Positions 48,221 through 59,816 are shown, counted from the first letter of the stretch. The stretch is 64,000 bases of DNA from Synanceia verrucosa (GCA_029721515.1 CM056550.1:20769119-20833118); one strand, 5' to 3'. Numbers and translations: made by a program. Notes: a model not told the origin generated them from the sequence alone.

Positions 48221-50701
48221 TAACAAAAAAAAAAAAAAATTACTGAACACAGCAAATCGCATGTTGTAATAAAGATAATTCAGTGAATGGGATAATGGAA
48301 AGAGGTGAAGTGCACATTACTTTGAGAATTTGCGTATCTCAAAGTATTGCACATAATTACTTGATTATGTTTAGGCAACAAAACTACTTGATAAGGTTTA
48401 GTTCATAGTTCATCTTGATATAAGTATGTTTTTTTTATGAGTCACAGATGTATATTTAAATAAGCAAATTATTTTTTTTCCCCGATCAAAAACAAAAAGT
48501 AATTAAAGAGAAAATGTTCCCGTCCTTTCTATGCGAACATTTTTTTATACCAGGCTGTTCATTCAGACTCTTCTCTCTGACCAAAACTTCAACAATGAAG
48601 TGCAGCGCCAACAATAAAGTTCAGCCCTCATTTCTTTTCTTTCAACAAAGAAGAGGCCCTCGAAGGTAAAATGAAAACTCCCCCCTGCATCTTCAGAGGC
48701 CTGGAGAAGAGCAACAGACAGGAAGGCAGCAGATGAGGAGAGGCATCTTTGAACAACAAAGGCCATCAATATTTGAAATGATCAGAGACACGCTCAGACC
48801 AAAGCCCTGATCAACAGCTCGGATCCTCGCCTCGGTTTGGCTGGGAAGATTCTACCCGAGATAAGGCGAGATCACAAATACACAAAAGTGAAATAATATC
48901 AGAGAAATGTTTGTTGGCTGCCCAGACTGAAAGATACATGAAGAAAGAGCTGAGGGGAGACTGGTGAGTGCTTCAGAGAGATCTGGCAAGTCGGCTTCCT
49001 CACACACACATCGCTCTGATGCAAAACTGGCTCCAGTGACAACTTGAGGGTAACAATGGATGCATTAACCTCCGGCGATGTTTGTCTTCAGAACACCATG
49101 GCCATGGTCTGCGTGAAAAAACGAGGAGAAGAACACACAGGAAATGAAAGGCTCCCTCCTATTTATCAAATGTTCCTCACACTGTTAACGCCCCTCTGTC
49201 AATTAGCAGCCGTTTAGGGCCGAGGCATCAAAGGAACGAGGATCTTCTTAACCAAAATGAATGCCCCATCCTCTCTTCCACCACCCTGACCAATCTCACT
49301 GGAGGGTTAATGAATCGGAACAAGTGGGAGATAATGGGAACGGGAGCTCGGTGGGAGGCTGACGGGGTGATGAGCGTAGCTTATTACCTCCAAGGCCAAT
49401 TACAATAAAGATCTGTCAACGTCTCCGTCTGATAGGGGAAGAGTCATGGCCTCCCAAGGGGCTTCGCTGACCACCTGAACAACCCCAGACCAAACAAACA
49501 AACACACAGCACCATTGTTCAGTCACAAGTATGGCTCAGACATAAGAGCATTAGTACGAGCAGGGTTAGCTGTGAGCAACCTGCTACCTCCTTCTCCTTT
49601 CTTTTTCAATATTTAATACACTTTGATGTACAGGGTCATATTTATTGCACCCTTGTGGAATATTTTCTTTGGTACAGCACCTCCAAGGCCTTTGTGCTTC
49701 ACTGTCATACTCAAAAATAAAAAATGAAATTCCGACTGGACAGTCTAATTTATGTGAGGATCCTTAATTGCAGGCATTTTGACAGATGGAGACGAGAAAA
49801 AGAAAAATCCAACTGTATTCATCAGAGAGAGAGAGATCAGTCAAAAAGCAGAGAGAGGAGCAGAACTGAGACAGATGGTCAAAATAGAAAAGAAATATGT
49901 TTAGCAGAAATGCACCAACCTTGGCAAAGCGAGGCCTATAACATAGAGAGAGAAAGAGAGAGAGAGGTAAAGCCAAAGGAGTTAGCAAAGACACAAAGTA
50001 AAAAGAAAACAGTTTGAAGGAGTGATGTGGTTTGAGATACAAACACAAGAAACAGAGGAGCTGCACTAATAACTCATCAGTCTGCTTGCTGCTTCAGATT
50101 TACCCAGAAATCCATTTTCCACCAAATACCACTCACAAGAGAGACGCTCAAAATGCTTCTGTGAAGCTCAGAGCATGGATGTGATCATGTAGTGATTGCA
50201 CTGGACTGCATCACCCTGTGATTCACATTTACACCTCACTCCCTTTCTAACACATTGAAGAGACTGCAGAAGAAAAACATTAGCAACATCACAACTTAAA
50301 GGACCAGTTCACCAACACTAATGTTTTACCTCTAAATGGTACTGAACCACAGACTGGAGGTGAACAGACCTTCTGCATGATTGTATTTTTTCATTGCAGG
50401 ATCCCTTTGAATATGGACCATGGTTTATTTTTAATGTTACAGTGTGGTGACTTAAAGATGCTATTCAGTCTCCGGCGGTGCTTTAATGACTATTGAAGAA
50501 TTGCTGACAGCAAGTATACTAAAAATAATATATGCAGGGTGCATATAGTATGAACGGCACATTTAGCTTTTAAGGGTCAATATACATTTTTCTCGATCAG
50601 GTCTTCACTTACAACAGGTGCTGTGTTTTGGCGTCAAATGACCTTGCTAATTAACTCACACTGATAATTGAAACATGCTGCAGTGTACGGTCCAACCGGT
50701 C
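48221..50701. other. No gene; possible conserved sequence at 49140-49460
   Basis: 49140-49460 is complex unique sequence with motifs such as GTCAATTAGCAGC and GGCCAATTACAATAAAG, the look of a conserved enhancer, but without alignment this is a guess. A GA-rich tract lies at 49826-49970, source of spurious frames. Confidence 0.3.
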
Positions 50702-51138
50702 TAAAAAAAGTGCCTTGTGCCAGCATTTTTGCCCATTTTAAGTCATACTTAAAGACCCACAGAATATTTTGTACCATGACTCTGAAAACACTGAATAGCT
50801 CAAATGAAAGAAGAGACTCTCTATTTCATCATGATTTTTTTTTTTGTTTTGTTTTTACCTTGTTCCATTCTTGTTTTATCAGAGGTAGAGGACACTTTCA
50901 CTAAAAGCACCATTGTTTGTCCAGAATCTGTCTGTTTTGCTCTCTAATCTCTGTGGTGTATACTGTCTCTTTATGCTCCAACTACATCTCCTAGAAGCCC
51001 CAGCATTACTCACAGGCTGTGGAAGACCACGATCAGTGCCCCACTGCTGAAAAAACACTTTTGATGTATTATTACGTCGATGGCACTTAAGCGTCAGATT
51101 TTAAACAATGTCGAAATGCAACAGTGGCACTCAGAGAC
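50702..51138 (-). mobile_element. piggyBac-like MITE, copy 9, near complete
   Basis: The right end GGCACTCAGAGAC precedes TTAA at 51139-51142. It has the duplicated terminus (GGCACTTAAGCGTCAGATTT inside it). The left terminus is eroded, but the core from TGCCAGCATTTTTGCCC on is intact. Confidence 0.85.
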
Positions 51139-51142
51139 TTAA

Positions 51143-52089
51143 CAGTAGTTTGAATACTCTCTGTCTAGCTGCAGATTCAGATATTTCTTCAAGTTGAACC
51201 AGCAAACTGAAGGAAATAAGTTAATGTCTGTAACATGCACAGATGCATGCACATGCATCACACACATATAGAGACAAACAAGCAAGTGCAGCCATGTCTG
51301 GCAGATTGCCTGATGGTGCAGCTTGAGATCCATCCTCCACTGTGACCACTGGCTGGGAAAAATTAATAAAAAATCACGTCAAAATGAAATAGGGTGTCAT
51401 TCTTTTAGTCCCTGATTGAATTCTGGGCTACAAGCCCATCTGACACATCTAAAGTGACGAAATCTGTGTTGAAAAGATGCCAAACACGCCATCTGAGTCA
51501 GCGGTGGGTCTGCTGTAACCCTGATTTGTAAACCACTTGAGCTCTGCCTTTAATATATTACATGAACACATGTATGCATATGGATACGCACACAGTACAT
51601 ATCCACAGAGGAATAAATGGAAAGGAGGGTATGTGCAGCAGATCTTACATACACACACAGCCCCCGTTGGATTCATATCTTTGGAGCAGCTTAGATCAAA
51701 CGTGAGTCGATGCAGAGCTGTAATTGGTGCAAACGTTACACCTTGGGCACCTACATCAGATGAAGCACTGATGTTCCTCCACCCACATGCATGCATTCAG
51801 GTCAACGCATGTGTCATTGGGCCTGAAGCCAGCAAAAAATAACTGCCCATCTCCCTGCTACAATGGCAGGAGGCTGCTTTGTCCTCCATGTTGGAGTCTT
51901 GACTCTCACTCCCCCACAGGGTTGAAGTCAACGGTGGGTGCTAGGCTACTGGAGATTTATTTCATTTCTCCTGGAAAAATACTCTTGTTGTCTGACTTTA
52001 ATGTATCCTAAAACATGGAAAATTTTGAACTTTTCCATTGTATTGTCAGCACTCAGATTGTTGTTTGTCAGTTTTTGTTCTGCCATATG
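51143..52089. other. No gene recognised
   Basis: Unique-looking sequence; nothing supported. Confidence 0.5.
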
Positions 52090-52800
52090 CAGTGTCGTGC
52101 TAGTTACTGAAAAATATTAACTAGTTACAGTTACAAGTTATGTTGTGTTACTAGTTCTATTCAAAAAGTAACTCAATTGCGTATTAAATCAAAAAGTAAT
52201 CTGTTGCTGTTAAAAGTTTTTTTTGGTTACTCTTTAGGACCCTGGGGAGTGAGAGTTTGCCTTATGGTGTGTTCACTGGAAGTCAGAACTTGGAGCTCTA
52301 ATCAATATAACCTCAAAGTTAGTAGCAGATAGCATGAATGCTGCGTTGGGTTGATTAATCCAACTTTCCGACATGGAGATCCGACTTCATGGGGTTTTTA
52401 TTTAAATTTTGGCTTGAAGTTGGAAACACATTTGTGTACAAGTGAACGCACCATGAGTTGGATCACAAAAACACGTGGCTCACAGCACTGCTGCAGTGAT
52501 ATTAATGCTCTGTTGTTTGTCACCTTACGCTGGGAAAGTGGAGGGACGGATCAGTGTCTCTATACAGTCTATGAAGTCACTATGAATCTGAGGAGGACAT
52601 GTCCCCCATCCCAAGTGCCATCTGAGAGCATGAAAGCAACCTGAATTCATCAATCAGGAAATCATTTACCAAGTAACGGACAAACGCATCATATTGTAAC
52701 GGTAACTGTGTTGATTTATTTAAAAATAATGTGTTACAGTATTAGTTATTGTCAAAAATAACAGCATTACTAGTAACGCCTAACTAGTTATATGTGACTG
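52090..52800 (+). mobile_element. AGTTACT/AGTAAC-type hAT-like element interrupted by family A
   Basis: The left end CAGTGTCGTGCTAGTTACTG then TATTAACTAGTTACAGTTAC, and the right end with GTAACGGTAACTGTG, ATTACTAGTAACGCC and TAACTAG, are inverted copies of one terminal type. It resembles a fish hAT-type repeat with CAGTG...AGTTAC ends. Its middle is replaced by part of a family A element (52228-52640). Confidence 0.65.
52228..52640 (+). mobile_element. hAT-like family A, copy 5, inside another element
   Basis: TTTAGGACCCTGGGGAGTGA, GTGTGTTCACTGGAAGTCAG and the AGGACATGTCCCCCATCC region match copies 2 and 4. Its own termini are missing on both sides. Confidence 0.75.
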
Positions 52801-53379
52801 ATGTTTTCTGCCTACCCAGCCATGTGATGAGAGTTATGTTCTTGTTTACTCCAATAAGCAGCTAATACCTTTTCAGATTCATCCTGCCTCTGTCATATTT
52901 AATGACTTGTGGGGAGATTTTTCTCTCTTTCTTCTGTGCACTTCAGAGGATATAATGGCATTCTTAAAGGAAGTAGAGGAACAAGAACAGGTGACGGATT
53001 CAGTGTCGGACTGGTTATTCTCCTCTTGCCACAGAGCTGTCTTGATCGTGGCAGATTTGCCTTAATTATGTGCTTTTTTTGTCATTCTAGGATCTGTGCT
53101 CTTGAATTGAACATGAACTTGTCTGCATTAATCCACATGGCATACAGTTCACTTTTGGAATTTGAGTCGCATCTTTACTTGCCCTTTGTTCACATATTAT
53201 GCTAGATTTGTGATTAGGGTTAGGGTTAGGGGTTATCTTAAGAATTATGTGTTGCTTGCCTTGTAATTCAAAAAAAAAAAATTCAAATTAATGTCACCAA
53301 AATTCCCAAAGGGACCTTAAGTTGAAAAGACCTTGTCTACTGGTGGTAAGAAATTACTTTCTGTAAGACTTCCAGCTCT
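52801..53379. other. No gene; short telomere-like tract at 53213-53233
   Basis: GATTAGGGTTAGGGTTAGGG lies at 53214-53233, three TTAGGG units. It is too short to mark a chromosome fusion. Nothing else supported. Confidence 0.6.
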
Positions 53380-53383
53380 TTAA

Positions 53384-53799
53384 CTTTTTGAGTGCCATTG
53401 ACGAATTTCAAAGTCAAAGTGTTTTTTCAGCAGCGGGTCGCCGATCGTGGTCTTCCACAGCCTGTGAGTAATTTTGGGGCTTCTGGGAGATGTAGTCAGA
53501 GCATAAAGAGACGGTATACACCACAGAGATCAAAGCAGGAAGTGGAGACGATCGAGATTAGAGAGCAAAACGAACGGATTCTGGACAAAGAGTGGTGATT
53601 TCAGTGAAAATGTCCTCTACTCTACCTCTGATAAAACAAGAATGGAACAAGGTAAAAACAAACATTTTTTTCATGATGAAATAGAGAGTCTCTTCTTTCA
53701 TTTGAGCTATTCAGTGTTTTCAGAGACATAGTACAAAATATTCTGTCTGTCTTGAAATAGGACTGAAAATGGCCAAAAAAAGGGCTGGCACTCAATGAG
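53384..53799 (+). mobile_element. piggyBac-like MITE, copy 10, complete (reference copy)
   Basis: TTAA (53380-53383) and TTAA (53800-53803) bracket CTTTTTGAGTGCCATTGACG at the left end and GGGCTGGCACTCAATGAG at the right end. It is 416 bp with a single terminus and no duplicated module. It contains GGTCGCCGATCGTGGTC, TTCTGGGAGATGTAGTC, TATACACCACAGAGATCAA, AACAAGAATGGAACAAGG and TCATGATGAAATAGAGAG. The 68-codon frame at 53392-53598 recurs in copy 12 because it is part of the repeat. Confidence 0.9.
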
Positions 53800-53803
53800 T
53801 TAA

Positions 53804-54471
53804 TAGTTGGGGTAACTTTAGTAAACCAGCTTTATCATTACCACTTCAAACTCTATACATTAACAGGAGATTATGACAACAAGTTTGGTTTGATGATAAT
53901 TAAAAATACAGGACCAAAACTACGTGTTCTCTCTGAAGATAAAAATAAAAACAGCAGTAAATTTCACACAGACACACGAGTCTAATAATTCACCAACGCT
54001 GGAGGAATCCTTCAAGGGACCCCGAAGAATAACTGAGAGCAAATTAGAGACAACAAATTGTATTATGAGATCTTGAGTGAGCACAGTGGAACTCACTGAC
54101 AGTCTCAATGATCCAAATCTATGTCAGTGTTTCAATATTTTCATGAAATGATATCTAATGTGGCATGCTGTTCAGTAATCCTTCACACCATACACTACAT
54201 ACCACACACAATGAGACACTAACTGCATTGTGGACTGTATATGCAGCTGTTTTAAATCTCAGCACAACTGATTCTAGACACCCAAAATATTACTATGAAC
54301 TTTCATGAGCTGAAAACACAATGTGAAAGGTTTTAGGATGGAAGGCAAAACTGTGTACAACTCTAAGACAGAACAACGCCATGGTAACGCCCTTTTAATG
54401 AAACGCTCGGGTAAAGTGTCTGGACCTTCCCGCCTGAAGCCAGCAGGTCGCACAGGAGCTCTCGAGCTTTC
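53804..54471. other. No gene recognised
   Basis: Nothing supported. Confidence 0.5.
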
Positions 54472-54575
54472 GAGTCATATTTCTAGACCCACAGAATATT
54501 TTGTACTATGACTATGAAAACACTGACTAGCTCAAATGAAAGAAGAGACTCTATTTTATCATGAAAAAAAATGAA
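54472..54575 (-). mobile_element. piggyBac-like MITE, copy 11, fragment
   Basis: GAGTCATATTTCTAGACCC then ACAGAATATTTTGTACTATG and CTCAAATGAAAGAAGAGACT. It shares the unusual ATATTTCTAGACC start with copy 3, so the two may derive from the same truncated lineage. Confidence 0.75.
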
Positions 54576-54644
54576 ATAAAATATGGCTGAAACAAAAAAG
54601 AAATTTTTCGTCAAAAGTCTAAGACTAAATCAAATTTTGCCGTC

Positions 54645-54770
54645 AAAATTAGCACTGGTAGGAACATTTTCTCATAGACTTCTATGCAATCAGGGAGTCA
54701 CCCCCTGCTCGCTGTTAGAAAGAAAGCAGGTTTCAGGCTTCACTTTGCTGCCTGTGGATAAATTGAAGGG
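54645..54770 (+). repeat. Fragment of abundant fish repeat
   Basis: CATAGACTTCTATGCAATC then AGGGAGTCACCCCCTGCTCG, CTGTTAGAAAGAAAGCAGG and TTTCAGGCTTCACTTTGCTG match, with substitutions, a dispersed teleost repeat I know (ACTTCTATGCAA...GGAGTCGCCCCCTGCTGG). Confidence 0.6.
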
Positions 54771-55479
54771 AAAGGCACCTTTATTTAGCTTTATGCTGCA
54801 GGTGTACCATGTGTGCACAAAGCTGCAGGAGGCAGAAAGTCCTCCACCTCGAGGCGAACAAATCTACTTCCACCACCCACACTGAGCGCAGATCAGGCTC
54901 ATGATGCCGAGGTGCAGATGTCACTCTCCGGGTGGCAGCCATGAATTGCAGTGACATAAGCATTGACGTTTTGAATGTCAGGGACAAGGGGACCTTTCAC
55001 GTAGCGAAGGTCCTCTTTGGCCAATATCCATAGATTCTCTGCAGCCTTCGACCATATCATAGTCAGTCCTAACAACACAAACCCACACAGCACTGGTTCA
55101 GCCTTGGATGAATTAAATATCAGCTCTCACATGGTCTGGCATGTGAGATTTCTTTGGAGACCTGAACATAATTAACATGAATGAATGCTGAAATAGCTTG
55201 ACTTCGGCGTCTTTAACAGACACGCCCCAGCATCTCAGAGCTCATTTTTTCACTATTTTGGAAGCTAAATTTTTATACCTGTTGGTTTTTGTCGTTCAAA
55301 TTTGGGAAGGTGTCCAGTGGTGAGCACTCCAACCAGTCACTCCACATGGAGTTATTTCACCATTCAAAATCACTCTATATTGTCAAACTGATCCAGCTTC
55401 AAACTGTGGAAACAGCTGCTTTTCCATTTAAAATCAAAAATGAGGCTATTTGGAATTTGGACGATAATCGACTTGTTGA

Positions 55480-55480
<1 letters not shown>
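54771..55480. other. No gene recognised
   Basis: Nothing supported. Confidence 0.5.

Positions 55481-55547
<67 letters not shown>
55481..55547. repeat. (TA)n microsatellite
   Basis: Uninterrupted TA run of about 33 units; it produces spurious YIYI frames on both strands. Confidence 0.95.
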
Positions 55548-55551
<4 letters not shown>

Positions 55552-56741
55552 TCTGACATGGGCAAACAATGTCTTGTGAAAGGTTTTTGTTGTGCATTCT
55601 CTCACAAAAATCCAGAAACATGTTAAATTCTTACAAAACAAAACAAAATTGCGTCCAACAGGAAACAACTTGGTAAGGTTGGAAGGACCTGGCCTCCTTC
55701 GGGAGGAGTAGAGCTCTTTATACTTCCTGGTTCACAATTGTGTAGATTATTTAAAAAATTGGGGATATGAACAACAACACATAAATGTGACCTAAAAAGA
55801 AATTTCTTTTTAGATAGATATAGCTACAAAGAGAGCTGTTCATTATGGACAAATTTTTCTATCTTGATATAGCATATTTTATTTAGCATTTTATTTATAT
55901 ATACACAGTATTTAATTCTAAATTGATTTAGCAATGTGCATTTCTCTACTCAAAACATAATGGAAGAAGAAAATTAAAGCACAAACACAGAACACAGTGT
56001 CATTGTAGCTTGGCAGCCATCACACAATTACATGCTTGGTTAGAAACATGATAACCACAGGCTGGGCATCAGTGTGCCGCGATACACTGTGGTGCTCTAA
56101 TGGAACTTGGCAAAACACGTTCGTTATCTTCTCAATCACAGTGATGGATTGCCTTCGCTGACTTAATTAGACATGTTGGGAGTCATTTCGTAGCCTGGCA
56201 GGTATGGCAAGGCTGATTTAAAAAACATTGTTCATCACGGCATGTAAAAATAGCCTCTGAGATAACATTAAATGTGATTGCTTTCATGCACGCAAGATGC
56301 CAAAAAATAGGATGAATTTTTTTTTTTTTCTGTCATGCTGGAATGATGTTGCAGCAGGTGGCATGACGTTCGTGAGTGACAAGACCTCTCGTTTGACTTT
56401 CCTACATCTCAGGAATGACTTTAGAAAATCCCCTTTGCTCTGCTCTTTACTGTCTGTTTGGAGAGAGAGCAAACACCCCGGGAAGAAGAGTCTCTCAAAT
56501 CCAGAGATTTTCATCTCTCTCTCAGCTGTGATTGATGAGAAATCATTTCTTTGTCAAATGTATCTTTAACCTCTTTTTCTGCACACCCACTCTCTTCAAG
56601 TCAGCCCTACACTGTGCTCACTAAGCATCGTCCAGAGGATGAAGAGCGAAACCTTTTGTCCACAGTTTTTGTTACTTTCCAAAATCACATTTTACTGCAG
56701 CACAAACCTCCAAAGTTGATCTGTGCAGAACAGAGTATTCA
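55548..56741. other. No gene; possible conserved sequence at 56020-56290
   Basis: 56020-56290 is complex and unique (GCTGACTTAATTAGACATG, GGCAGGTATGGCAAGGCTG), with the look of a conserved non-coding element. Only alignment could confirm. Confidence 0.3.
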
Positions 56742-56745
56742 TTAA

Positions 56746-56998
56746 CTCATTGAGTGCACAGACGTAATAATACGTCAAGGTGGTTTTTCAGCAGCGGGTC
56801 ATCGATTGTGGTCTCCTGTGAGTAATGGCAGTAACGTTGGGGCTTCTGGGAGATGTAGTCGGAGCATAAAGAGACAGTATACGCCACGGAGATCAAAGCA
56901 GGATGTGGAGACGATCAAGATTAGAGAGCAAAACAAATGGATTCTGGACCAACAGTGGCATTTTTTGTGGGAGTGTCCTCTACTCTACCTCTGATTAA
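56746..56998 (+). mobile_element. piggyBac-like MITE, copy 12, right part lost
   Basis: TTAA (56742-56745), CTCATTGAGTGCACAGACG, then AGCAGCGGGTCATCGATTG and the core to CTCTACCTCTGATTAAAC. It is cut where other copies continue AACAAGAATGGAAC. Confidence 0.85.
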
Positions 56999-58656
56999 AC
57001 CAATAAACTCCCAGGTGGACCCAGAGGGTCATTCAACCTGCATCAAAATGCCGCGTTCACCGGGTCGTCCCGGGATTTTCCTGCAGTGTGAAAGGGGCTT
57101 AAAACACCTCAGAGTAGTTGAATGTGTCAGCCTTTTCACTTCTGAATGTCACCTTTGACTTGTAACTTCCTGTCATTTATTACCATAACACATTCCACAG
57201 CTCAGCCTCTGCTACCTGTTTCCATTATTCACATGGTGTAGGTACAGTGAAGCCCACAGCTCTGGAGTTCAAGTAAGCCTCACATGAAAGACAATAAGAT
57301 TCTTTGTGGATGCAACTGTTTGAAGTGTAAAGCTACACTTACAGTAAATTTGCATTTCACAGCCCAAATCTATGACAGCTCTCTAAATACATGTCCTCGT
57401 TTGTGCCCAAGCCGAGTTCTGGAGTTTCTATCATGGAACCGACTGTCGTTGTTGGCTATTCATTTTATGGACTCCTACTATATGAACATTTGAATGCTAT
57501 ATTGCCATTGTGAAGCTGAAAAATGTATCCCAGCGAAATTGAATCCCATGACTGTCAGGACAAAGTGAGCCTCATAGAAAAACCTTAAACACGTCGTTCC
57601 AAGATTTGTCCTTTGATGAAATATGTAAATGTTGGAGTGAATTTTGCTTTAACATTTCCAGTGAGGAAGGCATCAGCGATGATTCATTCTGTGGGGATTA
57701 CAGTTAGTCATTTCCAAACCCACGCATTTGAAAATCTTCAATCCCATATCTACATGTCTGTCCATCAGTCTTACTTAAGCAAAGTATAAAGAGAGAGGAA
57801 TCTAAGAAAGAGGGACGGAGGCATGACTTCTTGATCTCCTCGGGATTGGTTCACCCTAATTGCCATGTACGGACGCCTGAGTATGTGCACCGGCCCCCTT
57901 TATCCACACAAAGCCCTTCATTAAGAGCTGGTCGACAGCGAGCTGGGCTGGAAGTGGCGGCCTGGCATCGGCATGCAGGTGCAGAGCGGCTGCTTTAATT
58001 GACAACAGGAGGACTGTTGTGCATGACGTCCACCTTCTCGCTCTCTCTCCAGTTCTCTGCCTTAACCAGGTTACGTCCATCTGACAGCACATCAGCTCTG
58101 CTTCTCGGCTCCAGCTCCAACTTTTGTCTAAAATATCTCCCTCTCAAATGGAGCCCTCATATTATTCGCTTGATTAATTAAGTTCTCGCTCTCGCTTTCA
58201 GTTAGTCTGGAAATCCTGCAAAGGATATTTGAAGCTGTTGTTGAGTTGTTGGTTGTATTTTTTCCCTCAGTAGTTCTCTCAATCCAGCCAGGTCGCACTA
58301 AACGAATGCCATGGTAATCATTTTGTTGACTGCAATGAAAACACGAATGTAATTATGTAGTGAACAGAGCTGATGATGGGGGTTGGACAGGACTCCCAAC
58401 CAGGGCACTGTTGTTGTGTTGAAGTCATGTTGCTGACTTGTTTTCCTTATGTTACATTGTTGCCGCACATATTTATATATTCATTTCCTAAACCTAAATA
58501 AGTGTCTCCATGGCCTAAATGCCCAGTTGTACTCTAATTTTGTGACAAGCGATGATACTAAAAAGGAATGTCATGCTATTTATTTATAGTCTTTCCCATG
58601 AGATCAGGATGAAGGAGTTAATTTCAGAGATCATGTTCAGTTATTTTGAAGCAGTT
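56999..58656. other. No gene recognised
   Basis: 57040-57100 (CACCGGGTCGTCCCGGGAT, GCAGTGTGAAAGGGGCTTAA) may be part of another dispersed element but no second copy is present. No exon could be supported. Confidence 0.45.
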
Positions 58657-58665
58657 ACTCATCAT

Positions 58666-59182
58666 ATAGAGCTCCGGACATCACGTGACTCTGTTTACGC
58701 CGCCATTTTGGCAGGAAAATCCGCTTCAAAATGGGTGATGCTGGAAGTGAATTTACACCATCAGAGTTTCAAATGAAAAACGACTCTGCAGACAAACATT
58801 TTTATGTTGCCTTTGCTTGTTGAAAGTACAACCGTTCAGAATTATAATCAAAGCATATAAAATAAATCAGATAGAAAGTTTAGGTAACATTGGATTCTGT
58901 ATTTGATATAAAGTGGCTGCTACGGTGGTGGGCTCCCACCACTCTGTTTACTTATAATCGCTTCTTGCATGTTTTATGTCAGTTATCCATCTCTGTTTTC
59001 ATTCAGGATCTTTGGGAATCTTCTAAAATGCCATCCTCCAAGTAACGTTTTCAGGCGTTTAACTACAAGCGGTGAGATCCCTGGCAGTAGTTTGAACAGT
59101 GCGATTTCCTGCCAATATGGCAGTGTTTTAGTTTTGATAGTAGCATCCTGGGATTGTGTGACGTCAAATCTCGGAGCTCTAT
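58666..59182. mobile_element. ATAGAGCTCCG-ended inverted-repeat element (family F)
   Basis: The left end is ATAGAGCTCCGGACATCACG then CGCCGCCATTTTGGCAGG. The right end, read in reverse, is ATAGAGCTCCGAGATTTGAC then CGTCACAC and CCATATTGGCAGG. The termini are inverted copies. Flanking 9-mers ACTCATCAT (58657-58665) and ACTCATGAT (59185-59193) differ at one base, with a 2-bp offset, so a 9-bp target duplication is possible. No ORF. Confidence 0.65.
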
Positions 59183-59289
59183 CGACTCATGATCCAACAG
59201 GTGTAGCTTTATGTCCATCCAAGCCTCCAAAATACTCCAACTGCCTCTAACTCTGTCTCTACAGATCATGAAGGAATGACTGAGCATTT

Positions 59290-59315
59290 AAGAAGAAGAA
59301 GAAGAAGAAGAAGAA
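59290..59315. repeat. (GAA)n / (TTC)n tract at SINE 3' end
   Basis: About 8 GAA units on the plus strand, which are (TTC)n directly after the SINE tail on the minus strand, where such elements normally end in short tandem repeats. Confidence 0.9.
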
Positions 59316-59656
59316 TACCTTTATTAATCCCTCAATGAGGGAAATTACATTTTTTCACTCTGTTAGTATATATATATATTTTTCAGTTGCACATTACACA
59401 CACAAGTCATGAAACAAACACATGCACATGCATTAGAGGAGAGGTGTCAGAGTGAGGGGGCTGCCCCTTATCCAGGCGCCCCGAGCAGTTGGGGGTTCGG
59501 TGCCTTGCTCAAGGGCAACCTCGGCAGTGCCCAGGAGGAGGAACTGGCACCTCTCCAGCTACCAGTCCACTCTCCACATTTTGGTCCGACCTGGACTTGA
59601 ACTGGCGACCCTCCGATTCCCAGCCCAAGTCACTACAGACTGAGCTACTGCCGCCC
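59316..59656 (-). mobile_element. tRNA-derived SINE
   Basis: Read on the minus strand it starts GGGCGGCAGTAGCTCAGTC. TAGCTCAGTCTG (59647-59636) is an RNA polymerase III A box and CAGTTCAAGTCC (59604-59593) a B box, spaced as in a tRNA. The body follows (TGGAGAGTGGACTGGTAGCT, GCCCTTGAGCAAGGCACC), and then a LINE-type 3' end GTAATTTCCCTCATTGAGGG then ATTAATAAAGGTA and (TTC)n. Such elements are copied by LINE reverse transcriptase. Directly upstream of its first base lies U1 snRNA sequence rather than flanking DNA. Confidence 0.9.
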
Positions 59657-59816
59657 AAACGCGAACGCAGTCCCCCCCCACTACCAGAAATTATGCAGTC
59701 GAGATTCCCACATTTGGGGAATTCGCAGGGGTCAGCACCACCGGAGTGCAATGGCAGAGCCTCGCCCTGGGTGAACCACCTTTTTGATCATGGTATCTCC
59801 CCTGCCAGGTAAGTAT
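59657..59816 (-). pseudogene. U1 snRNA pseudogene fused to the SINE
   Basis: On the minus strand the sequence begins exactly at U1 nucleotide 1, ATACTTACCTGGCAGGGGAG, which includes the 5'-splice-site pairing ACTTACCTG. It runs co-linearly through stem-loop I, GGTGGTTCACCCAGGGCGAG, stem-loop II with CATTGCACTCCGG (59753-59741), CCCCAAATGTGGGAA, CTCGACTGCATAATTT, and into the last stem-loop, CTGCGTTCGCGTTT (59670-59657). There it joins the SINE. The final few nucleotides are missing. U1 is the snRNA that pairs with 5' splice sites. This copy is probably dead: the Sm site reads AATTTCTGG where U1 has AATTTGTGG, loop I is changed, three extra G precede the last stem, and no snRNA promoter is recognisable upstream. 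Confidence 0.92.

Noticed and set aside
53213..53233. Interstitial telomere repeat as a fusion scar
   Set aside because: Only three TTAGGG units; such short tracts are frequent by chance or repair.
53392..53598. Recurrent frame with VSNFGASGRCSQSIK and EQNERILD, also at 56806, 13197 and 21040
   Set aside because: Same MITE read in another frame; no start, stop or frame is conserved across copies and it matches no transposase motif I know.
59593..59656. tRNA-like A and B boxes as a tRNA gene
   Set aside because: Continuous with a SINE body, LINE-type tail and short tandem repeat, so this is a SINE head, not a tRNA gene.
59657..59816. Functional U1 snRNA gene
   Set aside because: Altered Sm site, missing 3' end, extra bases before the last stem, no visible snRNA promoter, and direct fusion to a SINE.
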